Shown here one piece after another: positions 8,862 to 18,798 of a stretch of DNA of 64,000 nt (within the stretch, counting starts at the first letter, position 1; every line of letters begins with the position of its first letter). Origin of the DNA: Paraglaciecola mesophila KMM 241. Its GTDB lineage: Bacteria > Pseudomonadota > Gammaproteobacteria > Enterobacterales > Alteromonadaceae. Below the pieces are notes generated by a model that made no database searches, was not told where the DNA came from, and was given only the letters and a program-made list of their open reading frames with translations. Where the stretch lies: assembly GCF_000315015.1 (NCBI RefSeq), contig NZ_BAEP01000047.1:1-64000 (forward strand), given 5' to 3'. The translations under genes and the position numbers were made by a program.

Positions 8862-11800
8862 TTAGCTATTCTTTATTGCTTGATGCTTCTGGCGCTTACG
8901 GCTAAACAAGCGGCCAATTGCAGCAAAAATAGCTTTGAAAATATTCTTAATATCCTCGAGTATCAAATACAAACAAGGCACGAGTATAAGTGTCACCATA
9001 GTCGCGTACATCACCGCAAACCCCAACGCCACAGCCATCGGAATAACGAACCGTGCCTGTAGGCTGGTTTCGAACATAATTGGTAATACACCGGCAAACG
9101 TGGTTATTGATGTCAGGGTGATAGCCCTGAAGCGAGCGCAACCAGCGTTAACCACTGAATCTTTAATGCGAACGCCCATAGCACGTTGCTGATTGACAAA
9201 GTCTGTCATGACGAGGCTGTCATTTATTACCACCCCTGCGGCGGCGATAATGCCGAAGGTCGACATCATGCTTAGGTCTATACCAAACAAGAAATGGCCC
9301 CAAATGGCACCCGTTAAGCTAAAGGGAATAACAGACATGATTATAAGCGGCTGACCGTAACTTTTAAGAGGTGCAGCGAGCAGGATGTACACCATGATTA
9401 AACCTGCCACCAAGAACATAAGCTGCTGACTTTGCTGTGCTTGCTGCTCTTCAATGGTGCCACCTAGTTCGGTTTTTACCCCTGGGAACTTTTCTTTAAG
9501 TAGTGGCAAGAGATCTTCTTCTACTGTAGCCACTACCTCGTTTGGCTCTACTTCTTCTTCATCAATTGAGCCAAACACATATACGCTTCGGTATCCGCCT
9601 TCGCGACGTATGTAGTTGATGCCCGGTTTTTCGGTTAGGCTCACCACATCACCAAGCATGACCTCTCTGCCAGCTGGCGTGGTAATAACCGCATATTTTA
9701 ATTCTGCAAAACGTTCTCGGGTTAGCTTGGGGTAGCGCACCATTACGCGCACTTCGTCACCGCCACGGATTACACGTTGGGCTTCACCACCGTAAAAACT
9801 GGCTCCAACTTGGCGCGCAATGTCGGTTAGGTTTAAGCCTAAGTCGTAAGCCACAGGCAGCAGTTGCATTTGTACTTCTTTACTGGCGGGATCGATTGAC
9901 GAACTGATATCAAACAGTCCATTTGTTTGCTGCAACATTGAGATAAACTCACGCCCCGCAGCGTTTAAGGTATTTATGTCACTGCCAAATAGCATGTAAC
10001 CAAATTCACCGTCGTCATTGCCGCCGCCATTAATATCATCGATGATGGTAATTGACTTCATACCTGGAATTTCAGGTAATTGTTCGCGCCAACGCCTAGC
10101 AAGCTCAAACGCGTCAAAGTGACGGTCATCTTCGTCTACTAGGGGAACTTGTACCCGACCTTCAGTGCGACCACGGTTAAACACCATTATATCGCGCATC
10201 ATCGAACTGCCGTATTCTTCGATGATTTGTTTGTCTACGTTGATGACCATACTTTCTATGGTGATCAAAGCATTGATTACCGCTTCATCTGGCACGTTTT
10301 CATTCATTTCAAACGAGATACCCGGAAAGTCATGAGGCACCTTGGGAGACGGTATCATGCGTACGTAGTTAGCAGACACCAAGCCCCAACTGATAACCAG
10401 CACAGCAATAAAGATACAAAAAACGAACCAGCGCCATTCGGTGCATCTTTCTACAAAGCGTTTGTATTTTCCGTTTACGAAACCAAAGAAGCGTTGGTTA
10501 AAGCGGGCACGCCAACTCGTTTCTTTCACTGGGGTAAACTTCATGTGGGCTAAGTGAGCCGGTAGGATCAGTTTTGACTCTATCAGGCTAAAGACCAGAC
10601 ATAAAATGACCACACAGGCGATTACGTAGAAAAACTGACCTTCAGGGCCGGTTGAAAACAAGGCGGGGGCGAACACTGCAATGGTGGTCAGTACGCCGAA
10701 CGTGGCAGGCGTTGCCACGCGCTTCGCACCACGAATAACGCTTTCTGCGCCGCCACCACCGCTTTCTTCTATCTCACTGTACGCGCTTTCGCCAATGACA
10801 ATGGCGTCGTCCACCACTATCCCTAGCACCATAATAAATGCGAAAAGTGACAGGATATTAATCGTGACACCAAAAACCGGCATCATCATGATGGCGCCTA
10901 AGAAGCACACAGGAAGGCCCAGCATTACCCAAAAAGCGAGCCTAAAACGTAAAAAGATGGTGAGCATAATTGCTACCAAAATAGCCCCTTGGAACAAGTT
11001 GCTAAGCATCATGTCTAGGCGCGCATTGAGGTAGTAAGTCATATCCACCAGGACTTTGAGCTGCAAGCCTGTGGGTAAGGTCTTATTGCGCATCTCAATA
11101 TATTCTTTTACGGTTTTTGAAACTGGAATGGTGCTTTGATCTTTGGTGGCCTTTACCGACATATAAATGGCGTTTACACCAGAATATTTATAGTAACGCT
11201 GACCTTCTTCAAATCCATCCTCAATGGTGGCCACGTCGCCTAAATAGACTTTAGCACCTGTTTCACTAATTTTTATGGGGATCCTGCGAAACTCGTCGCC
11301 GTTGTACATTTGGTTTTCAACACGAACGGCGACTATGCCTGAATCAGTACGAAGCTCGCCAGCGGATATATTGGCTGAATAATTTTGTATTGCGAGCTGC
11401 ACATCTCCTAAGGTTAGATTGTATTTGCGCAATACATCGGGCTGAATTTCAATCGCAATTTCATCTTCTGGTGCATCCACGCTCACCAGTGAAATATTAC
11501 TGAGTTGAAGCAGTTCATCTTCAATTTTTTTAGCGATAGGTTTTAGCTGCGTAATAGGCAGATCACCCACGAGTGACATTTCAATCACATCTTGTTGGAA
11601 CTCAATTTGTGAAATGTCAGGGGGCTCCATATCTGCAGGGAAGGTCGCGATACTATCAACCCGCGCTTTTACCTTATCGAGCACATCGGTGAGTTCTTTA
11701 TTTTCCTGTATTTCTAAAGTTACTCGGCCACTACCACGGAAAGCCCTTGAAGTGGCCTTCTTGATCTCTGTGATATCTTTTAAGGACTCTTCAATTTTGA

Positions 11801-12074
11801 TCAAAATACTTTCTTCGATCTCTTGGGGCGAGGCACCACGGTACACAGCACTGATATTAATGTAGTTAATTTCAATGTTCGGAAACATTTGGCGCTGGAT
11901 CGTAAAGTAGCTAAACACTCCCATAATAATGATGAAAATCATCATCAAGTTGGCAGCTACCGAATTATTGGCAAAAAACGCGATTAAACCCGTTTGCTTG
12001 GGCTCAAACGGGTTTGGTAGCTCAGGGTCTTCATGGGGGACATCAGGGCGAGGAGCGGAATCTTCTGTAGACAT
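8862..12074 (-). CDS. RND efflux permease (AcrB/HAE1 type)
   Basis: A 1070-residue inner-membrane proton-driven exporter. The first membrane helix is at ~30-58, followed by the porter domain, with VVDDAIVIGE at 420-429 carrying the paired aspartates of the proton relay in TM4. The second half repeats the fold, including a large periplasmic loop and a second helix bundle near the C terminus. Its length matches the family. It starts 8 bases after the stop of the adaptor gene and is certainly co-transcribed with it. No outer-membrane channel is encoded here; the TolC gene at 43810 could serve. The substrate cannot be read from the sequence. Confidence 0.93.
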   Translation of the reverse strand: MSTEDSAPRPDVPHEDPELPNPFEPKQTGLIAFFANNSVAANLMMIFIIIMGVFSYFTIQRQMFPNIEINYINISAVYRGASPQEIEESILIKIEESLKDITEIKKATSRAFRGSGRVTLEIQENKELTDVLDKVKARVDSIATFPADMEPPDISQIEFQQDVIEMSLVGDLPITQLKPIAKKIEDELLQLSNISLVSVDAPEDEIAIEIQPDVLRKYNLTLGDVQLAIQNYSANISAGELRTDSGIVAVRVENQMYNGDEFRRIPIKISETGAKVYLGDVATIEDGFEEGQRYYKYSGVNAIYMSVKATKDQSTIPVSKTVKEYIEMRNKTLPTGLQLKVLVDMTYYLNARLDMMLSNLFQGAILVAIMLTIFLRFRLAFWVMLGLPVCFLGAIMMMPVFGVTINILSLFAFIMVLGIVVDDAIVIGESAYSEIEESGGGGAESVIRGAKRVATPATFGVLTTIAVFAPALFSTGPEGQFFYVIACVVILCLVFSLIESKLILPAHLAHMKFTPVKETSWRARFNQRFFGFVNGKYKRFVERCTEWRWFVFCIFIAVLVISWGLVSANYVRMIPSPKVPHDFPGISFEMNENVPDEAVINALITIESMVINVDKQIIEEYGSSMMRDIMVFNRGRTEGRVQVPLVDEDDRHFDAFELARRWREQLPEIPGMKSITIIDDINGGGNDDGEFGYMLFGSDINTLNAAGREFISMLQQTNGLFDISSSIDPASKEVQMQLLPVAYDLGLNLTDIARQVGASFYGGEAQRVIRGGDEVRVMVRYPKLTRERFAELKYAVITTPAGREVMLGDVVSLTEKPGINYIRREGGYRSVYVFGSIDEEEVEPNEVVATVEEDLLPLLKEKFPGVKTELGGTIEEQQAQQSQQLMFLVAGLIMVYILLAAPLKSYGQPLIIMSVIPFSLTGAIWGHFLFGIDLSMMSTFGIIAAAGVVINDSLVMTDFVNQQRAMGVRIKDSVVNAGCARFRAITLTSITTFAGVLPIMFETSLQARFVIPMAVALGFAVMYATMVTLILVPCLYLILEDIKNIFKAIFAAIGRLFSRKRQKHQAIKNS

Positions 12075-12082
12075 ACCTTCTC

Positions 12083-13246
12083 CTATTTCGCTTTGTGAGC
12101 GGTTAGCTCGCTGGCTGATTTTTCACTACTGACTTTTACTTCCATACCTGTTTGCGGGTATTCAGGTAGGGTTGTTACAATACTGTCGTTATCAGAAATA
12201 CCTTTACTGATAAGTAAGAACTCGCCCTCCTCGCGAAGAATTTCGACTTTCTTAGGTTGCAACTTGCTGTCTTTGTCCATTATCCATACCGTCTGGTTAT
12301 TAACCAGCGCTTGAGGTAAGCGATAAATGTGCTCTAGGGTGCGTCCAGGGAAACTAACCTGAACATAGTTACCAAATTTTAGCGCAGGCAAATTGCTTTT
12401 CAGGCTGTATGGGTCGTTTACCCGAACCACTAATTGACTCATGCGCGTAGCTTGATCCACTACGCCTAAATCACGTGAAATTAATCCGGTGCGCTCAATT
12501 GGGCTATAACCATTGGTCACAACTTTGGCTTCTTTTTCTGCTAGGTCGTCGGGTAAAAACTCGCGGTCAAAACCAGCGATGGGGAAGATGACCTCAGCCG
12601 CTTCAACATTATATATTTCGCCAACAGAGCTACCTTGAGAGATAAATTGGCCGACACCGATATTACGGCTGATCACGAGTGCATCGTAGGGGGCAATAAC
12701 TTCGCAGTTATCTAAATCACGCTGCGCGATTTTTAGGCTGGCTTGCGCCGATTTCAAATTTGCCTGAGCGCTAAGCAATTGTGGCTTACGCAAATACAGG
12801 TCAGACACTTTACTGCTTGGAAGGCTTCTCGCTTCTCGTTCGGCAACGTCAGCACGGGCTTTTTCTTCAATTAATTGGGACTGGGCCAAACTGACATTGG
12901 CTTCTGCCTGTAATAGTGCCGCTTCATAAGCATCTTTTTCAATGCTGAATAACACGCTACCGCGCAGAACTAACCCGCCTGCTACGAAGCTGGGGTGCCA
13001 GCTAATTACTTCGCCTGATACTTGTGCTGAAATCATGGTGCGCTCAAGGGGCTGCACTTCACCGTGGTTGGAAATGACGACCTGATAGTCTTCTGCGTGG
13101 GCAGTTTCTACTGTGATAGTAGGGCGTGTATCGACAAGCTCTTTCTTCTCGTCTTCTGAGGCGCTGACTTCTATCAACGTCATTCCACCGAAGCCGACGA
13201 TAAGTGCTAAAAAGGGGAGTAGAACCTTCATCCATCTATTGTTCAT
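12083..13246 (-). CDS. RND periplasmic adaptor subunit (membrane fusion protein)
   Basis: A 387-residue adaptor linking the RND permease to an outer-membrane channel. It has an N-terminal hydrophobic segment at ~8-28 and a biotinyl-lipoyl half-motif near 75-105. An Ala/Gln/Leu-rich helical hairpin spans ~110-180, the second half-motif is near 185-205 (APYDALVISRNIGVGQFI), and beta-barrel domains follow. First gene of the operon; its promoter must lie in 13247-13496, shared with the divergent peptidase gene. No regulator gene is adjacent. Confidence 0.92.
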   Translation of the reverse strand: MNNRWMKVLLPFLALIVGFGGMTLIEVSASEDEKKELVDTRPTITVETAHAEDYQVVISNHGEVQPLERTMISAQVSGEVISWHPSFVAGGLVLRGSVLFSIEKDAYEAALLQAEANVSLAQSQLIEEKARADVAEREARSLPSSKVSDLYLRKPQLLSAQANLKSAQASLKIAQRDLDNCEVIAPYDALVISRNIGVGQFISQGSSVGEIYNVEAAEVIFPIAGFDREFLPDDLAEKEAKVVTNGYSPIERTGLISRDLGVVDQATRMSQLVVRVNDPYSLKSNLPALKFGNYVQVSFPGRTLEHIYRLPQALVNNQTVWIMDKDSKLQPKKVEILREEGEFLLISKGISDNDSIVTTLPEYPQTGMEVKVSSEKSASELTAHKAK

Positions 13247-13443
13247 TGGGGGGAAAAACCTTATTTGTGTGTTTCGTTATTATTATAATGAGTTGTTGAG
13301 CCTGAATAGTAGTTATACTTTTCATTCAACGAGTACTTCTAATTGTAAACAAAAGTATATCGGTTAACATCTGTCATTCCTATTTACTTATTCTTTTTTT
13401 TACCTATAAATTAGCGTTAATTTCATCTGCAATTTTAGTAAAA

Positions 13444-13455
13444 TTAACATGTTAA
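13444..13455. promoter_or_regulatory. 12-bp palindrome in a divergent promoter region
   Basis: TTAACATGTTAA is a perfect palindrome between the divergent RND and M28 peptidase genes, 42 bases before the peptidase ATG. It could be an operator. No regulator is adjacent, so this is only suggestive. Confidence 0.3.
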
Positions 13456-13496
13456 CTTTGCTCTATCGGTGAAGTGCATTTGACCGGACCTAACAT

Positions 13497-15149
13497 ATGA
13501 ACTGCTCAATTTTACATCATAAGTTTTACAAACTTGTTAAAGCAAGCGCTATGCTGAGCCTCGCTCTAGCGCCCTTCTCGCTAAGTGCCCAAGATAAGGA
13601 GCAAAACGTTAATCTCACCAGCGTGGCACATCATATTGAAAGTCTCGCCTCTGATACTTTTCAAGGGAGAGGCCCTCTAACCGAGGGAGAGACCTTAACG
13701 ATTAACTATTTAGCCAAGCAGTATCAAGCTATGGGGTTACAGGGCGGGAATTCACATGCACAGCAGTCATCACCCTTTGCACAATACCTACAGCCTGTGC
13801 CCATGGCGCAGATTACGCCTGACCAAAACATGCGCTTACAAATAGGTGAGTTGTCTTTTATCGCGGGAAGCGATTTCACCGCGCGCACAGAACAGATGAA
13901 CACACAGATAACCCTCAAAGATTCTGAATTAGTATTTGTCGGTTATGGGATCAACGCACCCGAGTATCAATGGAACGATTACGCTAATGTGGATGTGACA
14001 GGCAAGACGGTTATTGTGTTAGTTAACGACCCAGGCTTTGCCACACAGAATCCAAGTTTGTTTACTGGCAATGCGATGACTTACTACGGTCGCTGGACAT
14101 ACAAGTATGAAGAAGCAGCTCGTCAGGGAGCAAAAGCCGTGCTGATTGTGCATGAAACTGCCCCAGCAGCTTACCCATGGAGTGTGGTAGAAAGCTCAAA
14201 TACTGGTAGCAAGTATACATTGGTTGACAACGAGCAAAATACATCCAAGTTACCTATTATGGGCTGGTTACAGTTGGCCGCAACAGAGCAAGTGTTCGAA
14301 CAGTCAGGCCTCAACTATCAACAACTTAAGAAAAAAGCATTGCAGAGCACTTTTAGCCCGGTGACGTTGCAGCAAACCGCCAATTTGCGTCTTAGAAACA
14401 CCATTAGCCAAGCGACATCACACAATGTACTGGCAACCATTACCGGTAGTAAATACCCAGACGAATATGTATTGGTAGGCGCACACTGGGATCATTTCGG
14501 CACCAAGCAAACCCCTGACGGCGACATTATCTATAACGGCGCGGTAGACAATGCCTCTGGCGTAGCAGGCACATTAGAAATGGCGCGTATGCTCAAGGCG
14601 CAACATGATGTTAAGCCGTTCGAACGTTCCATTTTATTTATTAACTTCACCGCAGAAGAAACAGGTTTGATTGGCTCAGAGCAATTCTCAAAAGGGGATA
14701 TCATCCCTACCAAGAACATGGTTACCTTGCTTAACATCGATGGTATGAATGTGTTGGATAAAGTGGATTACATTCTGCAATACGGTGAGGGTCTATCTGA
14801 CATGGAAGATTACCTTGCGCGGGCAGCCAAAGCTCAAGGGCGGCGCGTTAAACTTGATCCTAGACCTCAAAACGGTTTATTTTTCCGTTCTGATCACTTC
14901 TCAATGGCGAAACAGGGTGTACCGAGTTTATTGTTCATGAGTTTAGGGGACACGGATCCTGATTACATTGCTCATAAATACCATAAAGCAGCAGATGATT
15001 TTTCAGCTGATTGGTCACTGGGTGGCGTAGAGCAAGATATTAAGTTAATGGTCGATATTACCGCGACATTAGCAAACTCGAGAGACTGGCCGAAGTGGAA
15101 GACGGCATCTGACTTTAAGGCGAGCCGTGAAGCTGACTTAGCCAAGTAA
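13497..15149 (+). CDS. Secreted M28-family zinc aminopeptidase
   Basis: A 550-residue exported metallopeptidase with a signal peptide ending near AQD (~residue 31). A PA-like insert lies at about 140-260. The M28 ligands are all visible: His330 and Asp332 in GAHWDHFG, Asp351 in GAVDNASG, the Glu387-Glu388 pair in TAEETG, Asp415 in NIDGMN and His467 in FRSDHFS. The enzyme should remove N-terminal amino acids from peptides in the periplasm or outside the cell. The gene stands alone, divergent from the RND operon. Confidence 0.92.
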   Translation: MNCSILHHKFYKLVKASAMLSLALAPFSLSAQDKEQNVNLTSVAHHIESLASDTFQGRGPLTEGETLTINYLAKQYQAMGLQGGNSHAQQSSPFAQYLQPVPMAQITPDQNMRLQIGELSFIAGSDFTARTEQMNTQITLKDSELVFVGYGINAPEYQWNDYANVDVTGKTVIVLVNDPGFATQNPSLFTGNAMTYYGRWTYKYEEAARQGAKAVLIVHETAPAAYPWSVVESSNTGSKYTLVDNEQNTSKLPIMGWLQLAATEQVFEQSGLNYQQLKKKALQSTFSPVTLQQTANLRLRNTISQATSHNVLATITGSKYPDEYVLVGAHWDHFGTKQTPDGDIIYNGAVDNASGVAGTLEMARMLKAQHDVKPFERSILFINFTAEETGLIGSEQFSKGDIIPTKNMVTLLNIDGMNVLDKVDYILQYGEGLSDMEDYLARAAKAQGRRVKLDPRPQNGLFFRSDHFSMAKQGVPSLLFMSLGDTDPDYIAHKYHKAADDFSADWSLGGVEQDIKLMVDITATLANSRDWPKWKTASDFKASREADLAK

Positions 15150-15231
15150 TCTGTGTAACAATTAGCCTAATGATGCTAACTAGCGCAAATTAATGTAAGT
15201 ACGTATAAAACCGTGCGATAAATAGAGAGAA

Positions 15232-15774
15232 ATGATGGGTAAATTAACGTTTGTAGTCTTAGCCATAATTGGCATTGTCAGTTGGGGGAACGCGCTTGCA
15301 GAAGGCTTCGCAGATGGCCCCGTTATTTTTGGTTATGGGCAACATGCGCCAGTAAATCAGGACGTTATATTACCAAAAGACACAGTATTTAAACTGACTT
15401 TTGATATAGACCAAGCAGGAAAAGAGGGAACGCTCAATCGCGGTATTGATACGGTTGCGCGTTTTATCAATATGCACGTTGCGAACGGCGTGCCGCAGGA
15501 AAATTTACACCTCGCTATGGTGATGCATGGCAGTGCTAGCAACGAATTACTCAATGCGAAGGCCTATAAGCAGAAGTATGGCAAATCCAATCCAAATGCT
15601 GAACTACTGAGCACCTTGGTAGCCAATGGTGTGCAAATCATGCTGTGTGGGCAATCGGCTTATTATCATCAGATTGACCGCGATGACTTAATCGATGGCG
15701 TTGATATGGTGCTATCCGCCATGACCGCTCATATGTTATTGAATCAAAAAGGGTATTACGTAAATCCTTTTTAA
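15232..15774 (+). CDS. Exported DsrE-like protein
   Basis: A 180-residue protein with a signal peptide (cleavage near ALA-EG, ~residue 24) followed by a DsrE/DsrF-like alpha/beta domain: FDIDQAG.. early, LHLAMVMHGSAS in the middle and MLCGQSAYYHQI with a single cysteine near residue 140. Cytoplasmic DsrE relatives move sulfur on that cysteine; exported versions are common but uncharacterised. A GAGAGAA ribosome-binding site precedes the tandem ATGs at 15232. Confidence 0.75.
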   Translation: MMGKLTFVVLAIIGIVSWGNALAEGFADGPVIFGYGQHAPVNQDVILPKDTVFKLTFDIDQAGKEGTLNRGIDTVARFINMHVANGVPQENLHLAMVMHGSASNELLNAKAYKQKYGKSNPNAELLSTLVANGVQIMLCGQSAYYHQIDRDDLIDGVDMVLSAMTAHMLLNQKGYYVNPF

Positions 15775-15835
15775 TTAAAGCTAGTCTTTACCTTCGTCTA
15801 TATCAGTCCACGAACTTGATGACAATCATTATTAA

Positions 15836-16030
15836 ATGAACGATTCCGCCATTCAAATCGGTTTACCCTGCGCCTATCCATTGTTGTGTCAATGGATCGG
15901 GGTTGCCCTCATTTTGGCGTTTGCCTTGGGCTTAGTTACGATTGTTTTTTCGGTATTAAGAGATAAAAAACGGCAAAAAATGAAACGCGAGCAAAGGCGT
16001 CAACAACGCGCTCAGGAGAAAAAGCATTGA
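15836..16030 (+). CDS. Small single-pass membrane protein
   Basis: A 64-residue peptide with one hydrophobic helix (~18-42) and a very basic C-terminal tail rich in K, R and Q, predicted to stay in the cytoplasm. The family is unrecognised. Its stop overlaps the TTG start of the next gene in the string ATTGA, indicating translational coupling with the YggU-like protein. Confidence 0.65.
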   Translation: MNDSAIQIGLPCAYPLLCQWIGVALILAFALGLVTIVFSVLRDKKRQKMKREQRRQQRAQEKKH

Positions 16031-16320
16031 AGCGTAATGCTGTTCAGGTGATTGATGGTGATTTGCATTTACGAATTTACATACAACCCAAAGCTTCTCG
16101 TGACGAGGTAGTGGGTCTTTATGGTGATGAACTTAAGATTGCTATCACCGCACCGCCCGTTGATGGTAAAGCCAACACGCATTTGATTAAATATTTAGCC
16201 AAGCAGTGCGGCGTGGCTAAATCCAAAGTGGTGATTACTAAGGGGCAATTAAATCGCCATAAAACAGTCTTCATTTCAAAACCGCCAGTCATACCGAAAT
16301 CTATTCAATCACATGCTTGA
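16027..16320 (+). CDS. YggU family protein (DUF167)
   Basis: A 97-residue protein with the hallmark features of the YggU family: [15 protein letters not shown] near the start and [19 protein letters not shown] in the middle. The family is widespread and its biochemical role is unknown. The start is TTG 16027, overlapping the upstream stop; the GGAG at 16015-16018 is well placed for it. Confidence 0.88.
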   Translation: MKRNAVQVIDGDLHLRIYIQPKASRDEVVGLYGDELKIAITAPPVDGKANTHLIKYLAKQCGVAKSKVVITKGQLNRHKTVFISKPPVIPKSIQSHA

Positions 16321-16440
16321 GCTGACGGTAACTAACCTGATTTAACGCTTACCTGTGTTAGCATCGAATACATGAAAGACGAAAACTCATTATTGAAGTT
16401 ATGACCAATTCGATGTTACGAACATAGAGGTTCAAATACT

Positions 16441-17310
16441 ATGAAACGCTGCGCTTTTTTATCTACCGATAATCTCGAGGGCTACTTTGTTTACGACGAG
16501 CTGCTATACGAACCGCTAAAACAACAAGGTTGGCAGGTTGAGGCGGTGTCTTGGCATGATGAGACAGTGGATTGGGGTTGTTTTGATGTGGTTGTAGTGC
16601 GCAGCACGTGGGACTATCAACAGCATGCCAAAGCGTTTATGCAGTGCTTACAGCGAATTGAAGATTCTAGCGCAATATTAGCCAATAGCTTGCGCCTTTT
16701 AACTTGGAATATCAGTAAAGAGTATTTAAAAGATATAGCCAGTCAGGGGATCGGAATTGTGCCCACCCTATGGTTAGACACATTCGATTTAGCACAAGTC
16801 AGCGCGGGTTTTGAGCGTTTTGCCTGTGAGCGACTCGTTATTAAGCCCTGCGTTAGTGCCAATGCCGATTATACCTACATGCTTGATAGAGAGCAGTTAC
16901 TTGGCCAATCAAAAAATCTTTCTGAGGTGTTTAACGGGCGAGCGTTTATGGTTCAACCCTTTATTGAAGCGGTGGTAACCCAAGGAGAGTATTCGCTCTT
17001 TTACTTTAACGGTCACTTTAGCCACGCAATTTTGAAAACACCAGAGCAAGGTGATTTTAGGGTACAAGAAGAGCATGGCGGTAGTTTACGAGCCGTTGGG
17101 CCTGATGAAGAAATGCTGACCCAAGCTCGCCATACTATGGCGTCGCTGCCAGATGATGCCTTGTATGCGCGCATCGATTTACTGCGTTATCAAAATGAGT
17201 ATGTGGTGATTGAAATTGAGCTGATTGAACCGAGTCTGTACTTCAATATGGATGCTAACGCTCCAGCTAATTTTGTTGAGGCTTTCGTGGAATCATTTGG
17301 GAAAGGTTAG
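16441..17310 (+). CDS. ATP-grasp family protein (RimK/DcsG-like)
   Basis: A 289-residue predicted ATP-grasp ligase. RLVIKPCVSANADYTY at ~145 matches the ATP-binding lysine strand, FMVQPFIEAVVTQGEYSLFYF the hinge and adenine region, and ARIDLLRYQNEYVVIEIELIEPSLYF the metal-binding C-terminal motif with acidic residues and an Asn further on. The arrangement resembles DcsG of cycloserine biosynthesis and uncharacterised relatives. Substrate unknown; the gene is single. Confidence 0.75.
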   Translation: MKRCAFLSTDNLEGYFVYDELLYEPLKQQGWQVEAVSWHDETVDWGCFDVVVVRSTWDYQQHAKAFMQCLQRIEDSSAILANSLRLLTWNISKEYLKDIASQGIGIVPTLWLDTFDLAQVSAGFERFACERLVIKPCVSANADYTYMLDREQLLGQSKNLSEVFNGRAFMVQPFIEAVVTQGEYSLFYFNGHFSHAILKTPEQGDFRVQEEHGGSLRAVGPDEEMLTQARHTMASLPDDALYARIDLLRYQNEYVVIEIELIEPSLYFNMDANAPANFVEAFVESFGKG

Positions 17311-17370
17311 CGCTTTATCAGCCTGCGAGCAGAATTTTTATCTGTAGGTGAGCCAGCGCTTATAAGCCAG

Positions 17371-17838
17371 CTATGGCAACATGTCTGAATATGGCCCATT
17401 ATTTTTGACCATACGCGTGGATATCGAAGTATTAAAGCGCTGTACGCCGGGTAATCTGCTCAATTGCGCCCTTAACAGCTCGTCAAACGCTTCTATATCG
17501 CAAGCGAGTATCTCCAGCACATAATCTGAATCCCCGGTGACTGCATGACAAGAGCGCACTGAAGCGTGCTCGATAATCGCCTTTTCGAATGCCTGATAAT
17601 GCTCAAAGTCGACCACTACATGTACCAATGCGCGAATGCTTAAGCCCAGCGCCTTGGTATTTAGTTGGGCGCTATATCCTTCAATAACCCCGGCAGATTG
17701 CAATTGCTGCACTTTATTCCAACAGGGTGTTTTACTAATGCCGAGTGCTTCTCCCAGATTCGAAAACGACATGCGACCGTCTTTCTCTAAGGCATTAATA
17801 ATTTTTACACTGTTTTTATCTAATATTTGTTTCTTCAT
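17371..17838 (-). CDS. Lrp/AsnC-type regulator, probable KynR
   Basis: A 155-residue transcription factor with an N-terminal helix-turn-helix (~8-60, LGEALGISKTPCWNKVQQLQ) and a C-terminal RAM ligand-binding domain (~70-145). It is divergent from the tryptophan dioxygenase gene, the arrangement of KynR in Pseudomonas, which senses kynurenine. Two matching palindromes lie just upstream of its start at 17853-17903. Confidence 0.8.
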   Translation of the reverse strand: MKKQILDKNSVKIINALEKDGRMSFSNLGEALGISKTPCWNKVQQLQSAGVIEGYSAQLNTKALGLSIRALVHVVVDFEHYQAFEKAIIEHASVRSCHAVTGDSDYVLEILACDIEAFDELLRAQLSRLPGVQRFNTSISTRMVKNNGPYSDMLP

Positions 17839-17852
17839 ATGGGAAATAACCA

Positions 17853-17903
17853 GAACGTTGTTCTTTAAAATTGCTGTTAGTTAGTATAAATAGAACAATG
17901 TTC
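17853..17903. promoter_or_regulatory. Paired operator palindromes between kynR and kynA
   Basis: Two 11-bp palindromes share the form GAAC-NNN-GTTC: 17853-17863 (spacer GTT) and 17893-17903 (spacer AAT). Their centres are 40 bp apart, close to four helical turns, which suits cooperative binding by an Lrp-type octamer. They sit 15 bases upstream of the regulator start and about 70 bases upstream of kynA, so the regulator could control itself and the operon. Confidence 0.65.
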
Positions 17904-17973
17904 AAAGGCGAGTACTCTAGCATGGTAGACATTATTAACGTGTAACGTCACGCAGCCAAACTGAGCAAGAATT

Positions 17974-18798
17974 ATGTCTATGAATAAGCCTGAAACGGCA
18001 GATGCTATTTTTCGTCAAAAGTACCATGCCCTACTTGATAAACCAGAGATGCTCGATTACGGCACCTATTTAAATTGTCAGCAGTTACTGAGTGCGCAAA
18101 AACCGTTAACCGAGCTGTGTAATGGCGACGAGTTACAGTTTCAAATAGTGCATCAAGTGGAAGAGTTGTGGATGAAGCTCGCCACTTATACGCTGGTGGA
18201 TGTATTGGAATTCATGCAGCAAGAAAACACCTTACGAGTGGTGACTTTGATGAAGCGCGTGAGTTTTATTCAGCGCATGATGAGCCAGCAATTGGATTTA
18301 CTCGAAACCATGTCCCCAAAAGAGTATCAGCAAATTCGTTTGCAGCTTGGTAATGGTAGCGGCCAAGAGTCACCCGGCTTTCGTACGTTATTAAAAATGC
18401 CAGCCGACTTATGGGACGTGTTTAACAAGCAATACTTAGTAGGGCGAAATAAAAATATCGAGCAAGTATACGATAGCCAATATAGTCACGACGAAAGTTA
18501 TGTTGTGGCGGAGTGCTTGGCTGAATTTGACGAGCAATTACAAAAGTTTCGTAGCCTACATATTTTTTTAATCCAACGCTCTATCGGCCTAGAGGCTAAA
18601 TCATTGAAAGGGCGAGCCGTGACCTTATTAGAAAATGGTGCAAAACACAGGTTCTTCCCCGAATTGTGGCAGGTACGCAGCAGCATGACGGACAGCTGGG
18701 GCAGCGCTTACGGTGAAGTGCGAGAGCCAATCCATAACGCTAATAACCAAGTCGGTGGAGGCTGCCCGTTTCATCAAAATACTAGTGAGGCCTCATAG
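17974..18798 (+). CDS. kynA: Tryptophan 2,3-dioxygenase
   Basis: A 274-residue heme dioxygenase opening the indole ring of tryptophan to N-formylkynurenine, the first step of the kynurenine route. Family motifs include LDYGTYLNCQQLLSAQ near the start, the active-site stretch IVHQVEELWMKL and the RMMSQQLDLLETMSP helix. LHIFLIQRSIG near residue 195 aligns with the segment that supplies the proximal heme histidine. It belongs to a short, divergent branch lacking the usual GTGG loop and has LGNGSGQESPGF where typical enzymes have LGxxSGFQS. Its TAG stop overlaps the GTG of the next gene. Confidence 0.85.
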   Translation: MSMNKPETADAIFRQKYHALLDKPEMLDYGTYLNCQQLLSAQKPLTELCNGDELQFQIVHQVEELWMKLATYTLVDVLEFMQQENTLRVVTLMKRVSFIQRMMSQQLDLLETMSPKEYQQIRLQLGNGSGQESPGFRTLLKMPADLWDVFNKQYLVGRNKNIEQVYDSQYSHDESYVVAECLAEFDEQLQKFRSLHIFLIQRSIGLEAKSLKGRAVTLLENGAKHRFFPELWQVRSSMTDSWGSAYGEVREPIHNANNQVGGGCPFHQNTSEAS

